Assembly (NCBI RefSeq): GCF_012932215.1
Contig: NZ_CP048788.1
Location: forward strand, 2,294,001-2,358,000
Direction of reading: 5' to 3'
Length of the DNA stretch: 64,000 bases
Source of the DNA: Roseobacter ponti
Lineage (GTDB): Bacteria > Pseudomonadota > Alphaproteobacteria > Rhodobacterales > Rhodobacteraceae
The notes beneath the pieces were generated by a model. That model made no database searches and was not told the DNA's origin. It saw nothing but the letters and a program-made list of their open reading frames with translations. This document shows positions 8,821 to 17,912 of the stretch, in pieces. The position numbers and the translations under genes are program-made. Every line of letters begins with the position of its first letter. The stretch's first letter is position 1.

Positions 8821-9387
8821 TCAGTCACAGATTTCCTGCCAGCAAAGCTTACTGGCATAGCGCGGACGGGTGAAAACGAAATTGTTGATGTCGCGCGTGC
8901 CAAGTCCGATGTTGAAAAAGGTGTTAAAGTTCGCCTGCGTCTCGACCACAATGATCTGATCATCGTCCGGCATGACCGGCAACCTGTCGGCCCAGCCGGT
9001 GATGTCCGTGGTCTCCAGAGGCTCCATCGCGCCGCGTGTGTGCGACCAGATCACGGAATATATTTCTGTCGGCAGATCGTAGCTGACCACTGATACGCGC
9101 AGACTGGTCGCTTCGGCAGGACGGGTCAGCGTGTCAAAAAGCTGATGCGTACCATCGAGAAAGTTATTGTCGAGCGGCGTCGCCTGGCGGGAAATCAGAT
9201 CCGAGATCGTATAGGCGGCTTTCTGGTTATTTGTATATTCACGGAACGCATCAAAGAATGAGAACATCGCGAGATAAGACCAGAAAACCATTGGCAGAAT
9301 GATGATCGCTTCTACTGCGACCGCCCCTTCTTCGCGGCGCCGGAACCGCCCGGGAAACTGTATGATCTTGTGCGCGGGATTCTGCAT
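8821..9387 (-). CDS. TadE/TadG-like pilus assembly protein
   Basis: This 188-residue protein has a short basic leader (RRREEGAVAVEAIIILP) that resembles the TadE-type prepilin-like site, with Glu inside the hydrophobic segment (VEAIIILPMVFWSYLAMFSFF). A periplasmic region of about 150 residues follows and ends in a pair of cysteines. In Tad systems such minor pseudopilins support Flp pilus assembly. Its ATG overlaps the stop of the next upstream gene (TAATG), so it is the third gene of a translationally coupled set. No tad/cpa secretion genes lie in the window. Confidence 0.8.
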   Translation of the reverse strand: MQNPAHKIIQFPGRFRRREEGAVAVEAIIILPMVFWSYLAMFSFFDAFREYTNNQKAAYTISDLISRQATPLDNNFLDGTHQLFDTLTRPAEATSLRVSVVSYDLPTEIYSVIWSHTRGAMEPLETTDITGWADRLPVMPDDDQIIVVETQANFNTFFNIGLGTRDINNFVFTRPRYASKLCWQEICD

Positions 9388-9929
9388 TATCCAGGCTCCT
9401 GCACAAAGGCCGAGGTCGCGAACATGGCCGCCTGCCCCGAGCCGTCTTTGACAAAATGAAAACCGAGGCCCGTCGTCGGGAAGATCGGATCAAACTTCAC
9501 ACAGGCGCGTACCATCATCAGATCATGCTCCTCACCGGTCTGGTAATTCGGGTCGTCATCGCTGGTCACCGGCTGAGAGCGGTCAACGCAGTCGATGTCC
9601 GATGAAAGCTGCGTGAAACTGCGCGGATCAACCTTGATCATTTCAAGCTTCAGGCTGTCGGCACAATCGGGGATAAACGGTGCCTGGGCACAGATCACGT
9701 CCTTGAGACCATCGTGATCCGGGATTGAACCGGTGTTGAGGCGCACCTCCCGCACGGCGATATCGAGGCCCCGGTCCAGCCAGAACTGCCGCTTGGCGTA
9801 AAGCCCCAGCTCAAAAGCTGTCAGCAGGATGGTAAAGAGCAGCGGCACCAGCAGCACAAACTCGATAACGATCTGGCCGTCTTCTGACCTGGCAAAGCGA
9901 CGTGAAAAGCGGGACATAACAACGCTCAT
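9387..9929 (-). CDS. TadE-family pseudopilin
   Basis: This is a 180-residue TadE-like protein. After a basic leader comes the classic EDGQIVIEFVLLVPLLFTILL segment with the conserved Glu in the membrane helix, then GLYAKRQFWLDRGLDIAVREVR, as in other TadE proteins. Three or four cysteines lie in the periplasmic part (DVICAQAPFIPDCADS). It overlaps the upstream tadG-like gene by four bases (ATGA) and the downstream gene at its stop. An in-frame ATG five codons in (9917) is an alternative start. Confidence 0.82.
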   Translation of the reverse strand: MSVVMSRFSRRFARSEDGQIVIEFVLLVPLLFTILLTAFELGLYAKRQFWLDRGLDIAVREVRLNTGSIPDHDGLKDVICAQAPFIPDCADSLKLEMIKVDPRSFTQLSSDIDCVDRSQPVTSDDDPNYQTGEEHDLMMVRACVKFDPIFPTTGLGFHFVKDGSGQAAMFATSAFVQEPG

Positions 9930-11437
9930 TGTGTCAGCCTCAGCTGGTTGATCTGGCGGGCGATCGACTTGAACGCGGTGCGGATTTCCACGCCCTCCAC
10001 ATCGTAAAAGAAGGCCGGCGCAGAAGCACAGTTGCGCATCTGATCCACCGCAGCGGAAGGTGCCTCAAAGGCGATGGTATAGATCAGGATGCCGTTTTCT
10101 TTTGCCTCATCGCACATTTTGTAAAAGCTGCTGACGTTGGTGCCTTTGCTGCTGATCTGTTCGCGATCGCCGCCGCGACCGGCCAGCTCATCGTCGGGGT
10201 TTTTGTAATACGTGGGATTTTTCGGACGTACCTGTTCCGTGATCTGGCCGTCCGTCATCAGAACGATGAATTTGCGGGTGTCCTCATCCTCAAATGCACC
10301 GGGTCGGTCGGTGAAAGCATCCGGTATCAGGCCCTCGGCATTCAGCGCCCTGAAGGTATCATTCGACGACGGATTAAGCAGCGCAACGCCGTATTTCATG
10401 CCATAATGCGTGCCCGTGCCATCGTGCAGGCGGATCCTGTTGATATACTCTTTCAGCGTATCGATGTTGTTCTGCGCGTACTGGATGGTGGTGTCGTTCT
10501 GCGGGCACCAGCCCCAGTCCATCGTGGGCCAGTCGATCGACCAGTTCATGAAATACGGCGTCTGCGCATAGCCGCCCGAGGGCAGATCGATGTTGTCAAA
10601 ATCATCCGAACCGATCTCAAGACAGGATGACACGGTATTGTACGGCACATAAATCTCGACCTCTTCGGGGTCTTCGGCAGGCTCCTCACCTTCTGCCGGT
10701 TCGGGCGTGAAGGTGTAGGTAAATCCATAGGGTTCGGGATCGCCGTCGGCGTTGATCGTGGTTTCGCCAAAGGGCACGCCCCCCGCGCGGTCAAACACCA
10801 GACGACCCGGGTTCGTCTGCCCTGCATAGGGCACCAGATTGACCGAAGTTGTGTTAACGGCGACACCATCCAGAACGGCGGTGATAAAGTCATTCGCTGC
10901 CAGACGCATATTGCCGATCCGGCCCTCAAAACGCATAGACCCGGAGATATCGAGCACGAGCGAGATTTCGGTTTTCTCGATCACCTCTTCGGCGGTGCCG
11001 GAGGTATAGACCGGCAGCCAGTCCACGCCTGTCATCGACATATAGCTTGTGGGCGTGCGCGTGCGTGCCTCGGCCGTTACGATGCGGTAGTTGGTGGTGG
11101 GCAGATCAGCGCCCGGCGTGATGCTTACATCTTCGAGAAAGTCGCTCATGCCGGCCTTGGCAAAGTAGTCATCGACCACATCATCAGCCCTGAGAGGCTG
11201 GTCAAGATCGGCGGCCGCAAGGATCGCACGGTCGAGCGTATTCTGCACCCGCGTCCGCATGACCTCATTCTGCATCAGATCGACTGCGATGCCGCAGATC
11301 ATCAGCATCATAAAGATCATAAAGGTCGCAAAAATGGTGACCGCGCCGCGTTCATCCCGTGCGAACTTCTGTACATTTTCATCGCAAAAACATGCAGCGC
11401 ATGGCTTTCTGCGGGCCTTTGTCACCGATACTGACAC
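9926..11437 (-). CDS. TadG-like protein with von Willebrand factor A domain
   Basis: This 503-residue protein starts at a GTG (11437) with a perfect GGAGGT seven bases upstream; an in-frame ATG farther upstream (11470) lacks such a box. An N-terminal membrane helix (AVTIFATFMIFMMLMICGIAVD) follows the DERG motif typical of TadE/F/G proteins. Then come the TadG N-terminal region (LDRAILAAADLDQP) and a VWA domain with an intact MIDAS motif (DISGSM) and FIVLMTDGQ. An acidic Glu/Pro-rich insert (around 10660-10720) interrupts the VWA domain. The protein is probably anchored in the inner membrane facing the periplasm. It is the first gene of the tadG-tadE-tadE unit. Confidence 0.85.
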   Translation of the reverse strand: MSVSVTKARRKPCAACFCDENVQKFARDERGAVTIFATFMIFMMLMICGIAVDLMQNEVMRTRVQNTLDRAILAAADLDQPLRADDVVDDYFAKAGMSDFLEDVSITPGADLPTTNYRIVTAEARTRTPTSYMSMTGVDWLPVYTSGTAEEVIEKTEISLVLDISGSMRFEGRIGNMRLAANDFITAVLDGVAVNTTSVNLVPYAGQTNPGRLVFDRAGGVPFGETTINADGDPEPYGFTYTFTPEPAEGEEPAEDPEEVEIYVPYNTVSSCLEIGSDDFDNIDLPSGGYAQTPYFMNWSIDWPTMDWGWCPQNDTTIQYAQNNIDTLKEYINRIRLHDGTGTHYGMKYGVALLNPSSNDTFRALNAEGLIPDAFTDRPGAFEDEDTRKFIVLMTDGQITEQVRPKNPTYYKNPDDELAGRGGDREQISSKGTNVSSFYKMCDEAKENGILIYTIAFEAPSAAVDQMRNCASAPAFFYDVEGVEIRTAFKSIARQINQLRLTQ

Positions 11438-11890
11438 CGGGCATACCTCCAGATACTGACACCAACCCACCTGAGTTCCCTCTCAGAAAACGGGGAAAGT
11501 CTGGCGATAATCCGGCGGCGGGTGTGCCCAGACGGCGGGGCGCCCCGCAGTCCGACTGTTTCCTCAACCGGGCGGGTTTCGACGGTTCCAGGTCCCCGCG
11601 GGGCGCAGATCTGCTCCGGACTGTGCGTCAGCAGACAGAACAGAGACCATAACCCGCCCGGCCACGCATTCCGGGCAGGACCGTGTGAAACAATCGAATT
11701 TTAGACATCCCGGAAATGCACCAGAAACGGGAACTTTATTTCGCCACAATCGTCCCGAAGCTGCCCGGTAAGTGTTTAAAATTGTCCGGACCCGGCAGTT
11801 TTTCGGACTTCTTTTGTCCGAGTGTGATCAGGCCGCAGTGTATGATTCGCCGCTTTTCAGCCCGGCGCAGGCCGGCACCTTAAGCGGTTC
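11438..11890. other. intergenic region upstream of tadG
   Basis: No gene is recognised in this 453-base stretch, which separates the start of the tadG-like gene from the end of the flavoprotein gene, both on the minus strand. It should contain the promoter of the tad unit. A 6-bp inverted repeat (TCGGAC, seven-base spacer, GTCCGA) lies at 11803-11821. It has no T-tract in the direction of the upstream gene, so it is not an obvious terminator. Confidence 0.45.
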
Positions 11891-14326
11891 TCATCCGCGC
11901 ACGCGGGTATAATCCGGGTCGTATGGCCCGGCCCCGATCACACGCGCGGGCACCATTTCCCCGAGCAGGTCAATTTCCAGACCGGTATCCGGATCGGCGA
12001 ACGACGGGTCCACAAATGCCAGTGCAAGGTTAAGGCCTGTTCTGTGCCCCCAGGCCCCTGATGTGACGGTGCCGACGACCCTGTCGTCTGTCATGAGTGA
12101 TGCGCCCCCCGGTGCCGGTGCCTCTCTGGTGTCGACAGCGAGTGTCACCAGACGCTTTCCCGGTCCGGCCGACTGCCGTTCAAGCAGCGCCTCACGGCCG
12201 ATAAAATCAGGCTTATCCACCGTGACAAAACGATCAAGACCGGTCTCCCAGGGATCGAACTCAGTGAGAATATCAGCCTTCCAGTGCAGATAGCCCTTTT
12301 CCAGTCTCATTGAGTCCACTGCAAGCGCGCCGAAGAGGCGCATGCCGTGGGCCTCGCCGGCCGTGCGCAGGGCCAGCCAGGCGGCATAAAGCGATGCGTT
12401 GGGCACGTGAATTTCGTAGGCCAGCTCGCCCGAAAAGCTGACAGCCATCACAGTGGCCGGCGCGATGCCGATGAAGCACTCGCGCACACTGAGCCATGGA
12501 AAAGCCGACACCGACCAGTCCGCGCGGCTCACCGCTCTGATGACGTCGCGCGCGCGCGGGCCTGCGAGCACGAGGATTGTCTGGTCATTGGTCAGCGAGC
12601 GGACGGTCACGTCTTCGCCGGGGCCAATGTGAGATGTGAGCCAGTCCATATCGTGCAGTTCAGAGGCCGCAGCAGAGCCGTACCAGATCCGTTCCGGGCC
12701 GCGTTCTGAGGCCGGCAGGCGGGCAATTGTCGCCTCTGCCTTGAGCATCCCCTGCTGGTTAAGCAGATAGCTCAGTCCGACACGTCCGGGCCGGCGCTGC
12801 AGGCGGCCGCAGATCATGCGATCGAGAAAGCTCTCCGCATCCTGCCCCGTGATCTCAAAACGGTTAAACCCGTTCACCTCGGTCAGACCGACGGCATCGC
12901 GCACAGCCGCGACCTCTGCGGCGACAACGTCGAAAGTTTCGTCAAACCTGAAGCCGTGGGTGACGGTGAATTCCGCACGGGGTCTGAAATATTCCGCCCG
13001 CTCCCATCCGTTGACGACTGTAAATGCAGCCCCTTCTGCGGCCAGAACCGGTGTCAGCGGTGTTGTGCGCGCCATGCGACCCGCCGGACGGTGTTCGTTG
13101 GGAAAGTGAAAACGGAATTCGTTCTGATAGTCTTCTATCGCCTTGAGCGCGGTCAGTTCGGTTGTGGCGTGTCCGGCAAAACGCCGGGGATCAATCACCC
13201 AGGTGTCGTAGCAGGCCTCGCCGTGCACGATCTGCTGGGCCAGCAACCAGCCGTGCCCGCCACCCTCTCCGAGGCCCGCGCGCAGGCCGATGATACAATA
13301 GGCGTTGCGTTTGCCCGGCACCGGCCCGACCAGCGGCGCCCCGTCGATGGTATAAGTGATCGGCCCGTTGACGATGGTATGAATACCGGTCTCAGTGAGC
13401 GCCGGCATACGCTCAAATGCGCCCTCCAGCACGTCGGTGACGCGATCAAGATCATCCGGGCAGAGCGCATTCACGAAATGCGGGTCGATGCCGTCCATGC
13501 CCCAGGTTTTGCAGTCCTGCTCGTAAAAGCCCACAAGCAGCCCGTTCTTTTCCTGCCGGCAGTAATAATCGCTGATCGGGCAGCGCAGAAGCGGCATGCG
13601 GTGGCCGGCGTCCCGGATCGCCGGGATTTCTTCGGTGACGAAATACTGGTGCTCCATCGAGGTGACGGGGTGTTGCACGCCCATCATCGCCCCGACCTCG
13701 TTGACGCGGTATCCACAGGCATTCACGACCACCTCGCAGGTAATGTCACCCTTGTCAGTGTGTACGGTCCAGGTGTGATCTTTGTGCTGTGTGAGACCGG
13801 TGACCGGCGTGTCCCGATATACTTCTGCCCCGGCCTGGCGCGCGCGGCGGGCAAGCGCCTGACAAAGCTGTGCGGGATCGATATCGCCATCACCCGGATC
13901 CCAGAGCCCGCCCATAAGGTTGTCGGTGCTGATCAGCGGGTGGCGGCGGGCGCATTCGGCGGCATCGATAACTTCGAAGTCCACGCCCATGCCCCGCGCC
14001 ATCGAGGCAAAATGCCGGTATCCGTCCATCTGTGCTGCGGTCCCCGCCAGCCGGATGCCGCCGTCGCCGTGGTGGTAACTTATCGGATATTCGGGATCGG
14101 CCGCGAGTTCCCGATAGAGTGAAATGGAATGGCTTTTGAGGCCGACCATCGTCTGGTTCATGCCGAAATTCGTGACCTGTGCGGCGGAATGCCAGGTGGT
14201 GCCTGACGTAAGCTCATTGCGCTCCAGCAGCACCACGTCGGTCCACCCTTCCCGGGTCAGATGATAAAGGGTCGAGCACCCTGCAATGCCGCCGCCGATC
14301 ACAACCGCGCGTGTGTGTTTTTTCAT
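11891..14326 (-). CDS. dimethylglycine/sarcosine dehydrogenase-like flavoprotein
   Basis: This 811-residue enzyme has an N-terminal FAD-binding oxidoreductase half (Rossmann GGGIAGCSTLYHL near residue 10) and a C-terminal GcvT-like aminomethyltransferase half that binds folate. The TSGTTWHSAAQ segment contains the His that carries covalent FAD in dimethylglycine and sarcosine dehydrogenases. The second half carries the GcvT-type motifs FSGELAYEIHVP and SMRLEKGYLHWKAD. Relatives demethylate dimethylglycine, sarcosine or related N-methyl compounds and pass the methyl group to tetrahydrofolate. It stands alone, with no adjacent folate or electron-transfer genes, so the substrate is undetermined. 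Confidence 0.85.
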   Translation of the reverse strand: MKKHTRAVVIGGGIAGCSTLYHLTREGWTDVVLLERNELTSGTTWHSAAQVTNFGMNQTMVGLKSHSISLYRELAADPEYPISYHHGDGGIRLAGTAAQMDGYRHFASMARGMGVDFEVIDAAECARRHPLISTDNLMGGLWDPGDGDIDPAQLCQALARRARQAGAEVYRDTPVTGLTQHKDHTWTVHTDKGDITCEVVVNACGYRVNEVGAMMGVQHPVTSMEHQYFVTEEIPAIRDAGHRMPLLRCPISDYYCRQEKNGLLVGFYEQDCKTWGMDGIDPHFVNALCPDDLDRVTDVLEGAFERMPALTETGIHTIVNGPITYTIDGAPLVGPVPGKRNAYCIIGLRAGLGEGGGHGWLLAQQIVHGEACYDTWVIDPRRFAGHATTELTALKAIEDYQNEFRFHFPNEHRPAGRMARTTPLTPVLAAEGAAFTVVNGWERAEYFRPRAEFTVTHGFRFDETFDVVAAEVAAVRDAVGLTEVNGFNRFEITGQDAESFLDRMICGRLQRRPGRVGLSYLLNQQGMLKAEATIARLPASERGPERIWYGSAAASELHDMDWLTSHIGPGEDVTVRSLTNDQTILVLAGPRARDVIRAVSRADWSVSAFPWLSVRECFIGIAPATVMAVSFSGELAYEIHVPNASLYAAWLALRTAGEAHGMRLFGALAVDSMRLEKGYLHWKADILTEFDPWETGLDRFVTVDKPDFIGREALLERQSAGPGKRLVTLAVDTREAPAPGGASLMTDDRVVGTVTSGAWGHRTGLNLALAFVDPSFADPDTGLEIDLLGEMVPARVIGAGPYDPDYTRVRG

Positions 14327-14606
14327 GCCGCTGGCCCCCTGCTGTTGCGATCAGAGGCGATCTGCCCGGCGGCAGAAATCTTCTGATACTCACACCGTCA
14401 GGACCATAAATCACCCGCCTCCGCAAGATTTTAACCGGGCCCTCACCGGAGAGCCCCCTTCAGAATACCCGCGCCTGCCCGTCTGGCGGGTCGGCGTTTC
14501 GGGGGCGGACTTTCCGGCATCCGGCCATTCCGGCTGCCACGCACGTCTTCAACCGGAGTGATGAAACCTGCGTCTGCTGCGGTCCGGGCCGCGCAGCCCG
14601 GTACGG

Positions 14607-17111
14607 TCAGACACCGGTGAGCCTGCCGTTATTGTGCGCGATATCACCCAGAAATGCAGTGATACTGTCCGCATCCATGGGCCGTGCAAGACCATACCCC
14701 TGCAGAAAACAGCAGCCGATCTCCTGCAGCAGGGCCACATGAGCGGAGGTTTCCACCCCTTCCGCGACAACACGGACATCGAGCATCCGGCCAATACCGA
14801 CGATGGTACGGATCAGTTCGCGCTGGCGGTGCGATCCGACAATCGGCTGCACCAGCATCCGGTCGATCTTAAGCCGTTTCGGCGCGATCCGGAGCAGGCT
14901 TACAATTGAGGCATGTCCGCTTCCGAAATCGTCGATCTCAATATCGATGCCCAGTTCTTCGATCAGACGCAGGTTCGTCTCAATCACTTCGTTTTCAGCA
15001 TCAAGATAGGTCGATTCGAGCAGTTCAAACGATAACCTGTCAGCCGGCAGATCCATCGCCTGCAACCGGTCGCCGAGTTTGGGATCATTCAGACGGTGCG
15101 ACGAGACATTGACGGAAATGCCCGGGACGTTCAGCCCCATGCCTTCCCAGTGCTGCAGGTCGGCCAGTGCTTTTTTCAGCACCAGTTCGTCGAACTGCGC
15201 GAGCAGCCCCATATCTTCGGCCGTGCTGAGGAACTCATCCGGCATCATCAGGCCAAACTCTGAACTTTCCCAACGGGCGAGCGCCTCCAGCCCGGTCAGT
15301 TCCAGTGTCTGCGCGTCAAACTGTGGCTGGTAATGACAGGTGATCTCGCCCTGATCAAAACCTGCCACAAGCGCATCAAAAGAGTTTTTCCGCCGCCGCG
15401 CCTCTTCTTTCATGGCCGCATCAAAGAACCGGAAACGCCCCCGCCCGGCTTTTTTCGCAGCATAAAGCGCCAGATCGGCGTTTATAAAAAGGCCGGTATC
15501 CGCCACAGCGCAGTTCTCGGACACCGCGATACCGACGCTGGTGCCGATGTTGCACTGCTGCGATCCGTAAAGAAACGGGCGCGACATCCGGCGGATAATG
15601 CTCCGCGCGATCCGACAGAGCTCTTCGCGGCCCGGCGAACGCACAAAGAGGGCCACAAACTCATCACCGCCCACACGCGATACTAGTGTATCGGGCGGCA
15701 GGCCGTCTTTAAGGACGCGGGCGGCATGACACAACGTTGCATCGCCTGCATCGTGACCGAGCGTGTCGTTGATCTGTTTGAAATGGTCGATGTCAAAATG
15801 AAGGACCGCGGGGTTCATGCCGTCTTCGTCCGCGCCCGCGCCGAGACCGCTGAAGACATCGTCAAGGTACCTGCGGTTGGCCAGCCCCGTCAGGGCGTCA
15901 TGGCGGCTTTCGTGCTCAAGGCGCACGCGCGCCTGTTCAAGTTCGCCCGCATGCAGATAATCCCGGGTGACGTCTATGTTCACACCGTAATAGCGGCCAT
16001 TGCCGTCCGTCTCTGTCACATATTTTCCGCGCGTCCGGATAACCCGTTCTTCACCGTCGGGCCGGATGACCCGAAAATCACAGGCGATATCCTGTCTTGC
16101 GGCAATGCAACGGTCGGCCAGCTCTGTTACGTCATCGCGGTCGTCGGGATGGATGCTTTGTGCCCAGTCTGACGACGGCACATTGTTGCCCTTTGCGGTG
16201 ATGCCAAACATCTCAATCAGGCGATCATCCCAGAAGGCTCCGGTTGAGCCGATATCAAATTCCCAGCGGCCCATGCCGGCGGCATCCATCGCTGTCTCGA
16301 GCCGGCGGGCCATCCGGTTGCTTTCCATCTCAACCGTCTTGATGTCGGTGATGTCCGTGTCGGTTCCGATGATGCGCGCGGGGAAGCCTGCCGCATCGCG
16401 GCGCACCACACGTCCGATGCTCAGAAACCAGACCCAGTGTCCGGCAGTGTGCCTCTGGCGGAATTTATAGTTGATGACATCGGTTTCGTTTTCATCGAGC
16501 CTGCGCAGTTCTTCTTTTATGTGGTCGAGATCCTGCGGATGGATCGTCCTGAGCCAGTCCTCTGTCGTGGCGGGGATCGGATCGCCTGCCGTCAGACCAC
16601 GCAGTGTTTTCCAGGTGCCCGAAACATAGTGCCTGTCACGTTCGAAATCATGATCCCAGACCGCCTGATTGGCGCTCAGCACTGCCGTTTTCCAGCGCCA
16701 TTCGCTTTCGGCCAGCGAAACGTCATCCTGCATCAGTACAGGTGCTTCCGCATCCGGCTTTGACTGCAGCAGAAACCCCAGCAGAGCATCGCCCGCATCG
16801 TGCAGCGGGCTGAAGCGGAACACCCGCGCCGCACAGGCGACCCTTAGGGTCAGAACCGACGCCCCCCGCGCATCAGCGTCATCATAACAGCCGGGAATAT
16901 CCTGCGGATCGGGCAACTGCCCGTCACAAACCAGGTCACTGAGCAGGCGACCCGGCAGCGGCGCATCCTTTGCCACCTGCAGGGCGCGGCACGCCAGATC
17001 ATTGGCAAATACCACGCGCAGGTCGACGCCAACAAACAGCGCCGGCACCACCAGCGCATCCGTAAGTGCGGCGGCCGAAAACCCGAGACTGATGTCATTG
17101 CTGTGGTGCAT
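14607..17111 (-). CDS. PAS-GGDEF-EAL cyclic-di-GMP protein
   Basis: This 834-residue cytosolic protein begins with PAS-like sensory regions (about residues 1-110, 130-280 and 285-400; PAC-type ends at YKFRQRHTAGHWVW and FRVIRPDGEERV). A GGDEF domain (about 405-570) follows with intact GGDEF, then an EAL domain (about 575-830) with EALARW, FELLEST, IDDFGSGHAS, LKIDRM and AEGVET. Both catalytic halves look competent. The inhibitory RxxD site five residues before GGDEF is changed (LPPD), so product inhibition through that site is unlikely. No transmembrane segment is seen, so the signal is probably cytoplasmic. Which activity dominates cannot be told. Confidence 0.92.
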   Translation of the reverse strand: MHHSNDISLGFSAAALTDALVVPALFVGVDLRVVFANDLACRALQVAKDAPLPGRLLSDLVCDGQLPDPQDIPGCYDDADARGASVLTLRVACAARVFRFSPLHDAGDALLGFLLQSKPDAEAPVLMQDDVSLAESEWRWKTAVLSANQAVWDHDFERDRHYVSGTWKTLRGLTAGDPIPATTEDWLRTIHPQDLDHIKEELRRLDENETDVINYKFRQRHTAGHWVWFLSIGRVVRRDAAGFPARIIGTDTDITDIKTVEMESNRMARRLETAMDAAGMGRWEFDIGSTGAFWDDRLIEMFGITAKGNNVPSSDWAQSIHPDDRDDVTELADRCIAARQDIACDFRVIRPDGEERVIRTRGKYVTETDGNGRYYGVNIDVTRDYLHAGELEQARVRLEHESRHDALTGLANRRYLDDVFSGLGAGADEDGMNPAVLHFDIDHFKQINDTLGHDAGDATLCHAARVLKDGLPPDTLVSRVGGDEFVALFVRSPGREELCRIARSIIRRMSRPFLYGSQQCNIGTSVGIAVSENCAVADTGLFINADLALYAAKKAGRGRFRFFDAAMKEEARRRKNSFDALVAGFDQGEITCHYQPQFDAQTLELTGLEALARWESSEFGLMMPDEFLSTAEDMGLLAQFDELVLKKALADLQHWEGMGLNVPGISVNVSSHRLNDPKLGDRLQAMDLPADRLSFELLESTYLDAENEVIETNLRLIEELGIDIEIDDFGSGHASIVSLLRIAPKRLKIDRMLVQPIVGSHRQRELIRTIVGIGRMLDVRVVAEGVETSAHVALLQEIGCCFLQGYGLARPMDADSITAFLGDIAHNNGRLTGV

Positions 17112-17210
17112 GCGATCCCTGCCTGATGCAGGTATTGCCTAAACCCCAGCCTTTAAGGCCCCGTTATCATGTAAAAATGTAACTTTATTGAGTGCAGCGA
17201 TCCGAGGCAG

Positions 17211-17912
17211 TCAAAGACCGGTGCGCATCTGATAGCCCGGCGCGAAAAGGATCCTGACGCGGGTGACAGCGCGCGTCGTGTCCCAGGTCAGCCGCTCTGT
17301 CACGAAGAGGGGCGCCCCTGCAGCACACCCCAGAAGCGGGGCATCTGCGGGACCTGCCACTGTGGCGGAAAATGCAATCTCACCATGGGTATAGGCGGCG
17401 TTCTGCAACAGCCACTCGTTGGCGCTGATACGTTCAAAATGCGCGTCGGCAACACCCGGCACCACCCCGGGATCAATCCAGCGGTTTTCCAGCGCAAAGG
17501 GCCTGTCATCCGCCAGGTGCAGCGCACGGATGTGCAGCAGTGTCCCGTCCGGCGGCAATTGCATTGCAGCGCTTTCGGCAACCGGCGGGATTTCCGTGCT
17601 GCGCGACAAAAGCTGATAACCGTATTTGCGCCCGGTGCCCTCAATCTCTTCGCGCATCACCGGGATGGTCAGGGTGGCGCGTGCCGCGGGGTTTGACGCC
17701 ACCCGTGTGCCCGCTTTGCGGCGGCGGTCCAGCAGACCGCTTTGCGCGATATCACGCAGTGCGCGGTTCACGGTACTGCGGGCACAGCCGAATTCAGCAG
17801 CCAGATCCGCCTCGTTGGGGATCATCTCTCCGGGTTTCCAGTCGCGCGCATGAATGCGCCGCAAAACCTCAGCGCGCACGCTCTGCCAGTCGCGCAGCAC
17901 CGGCGCGGTCAC
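17211..17912 (-). CDS. hutC: histidine utilization repressor HutC (GntR family)
   Basis: This 233-residue regulator has an N-terminal winged-helix GntR domain (PNEADLAAEFGCARSTVNRALRDI) and a C-terminal UTRA ligand domain (about residues 80-230; LHLADDRPFALENRWI). HutC proteins repress hut genes and are released by urocanate. The GTG at 17912 overlaps the hutF stop (GTGA) and has GAGG upstream, so hutC is translationally coupled to hutF. Longer in-frame starts run inside hutF and were rejected. Its likely operator is the TTATGT/ACATAA site between hutF and hutI. Confidence 0.9.
   Translation of the reverse strand: MTAPVLRDWQSVRAEVLRRIHARDWKPGEMIPNEADLAAEFGCARSTVNRALRDIAQSGLLDRRRKAGTRVASNPAARATLTIPVMREEIEGTGRKYGYQLLSRSTEIPPVAESAAMQLPPDGTLLHIRALHLADDRPFALENRWIDPGVVPGVADAHFERISANEWLLQNAAYTHGEIAFSATVAGPADAPLLGCAAGAPLFVTERLTWDTTRAVTRVRILFAPGYQMRTGL

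Noticed and set aside
11803-11821. TCGGAC/GTCCGA repeat considered as a terminator for a minus-strand gene
   Set aside because: On the minus strand it is followed by A residues rather than T; it is left as an unexplained dyad in the gap entry.
12956-14122. 388-residue plus-strand open frame inside the flavoprotein gene
   Set aside because: It is a shadow of the GC-rich codons of the minus-strand gene; no motif or ribosome-binding site.
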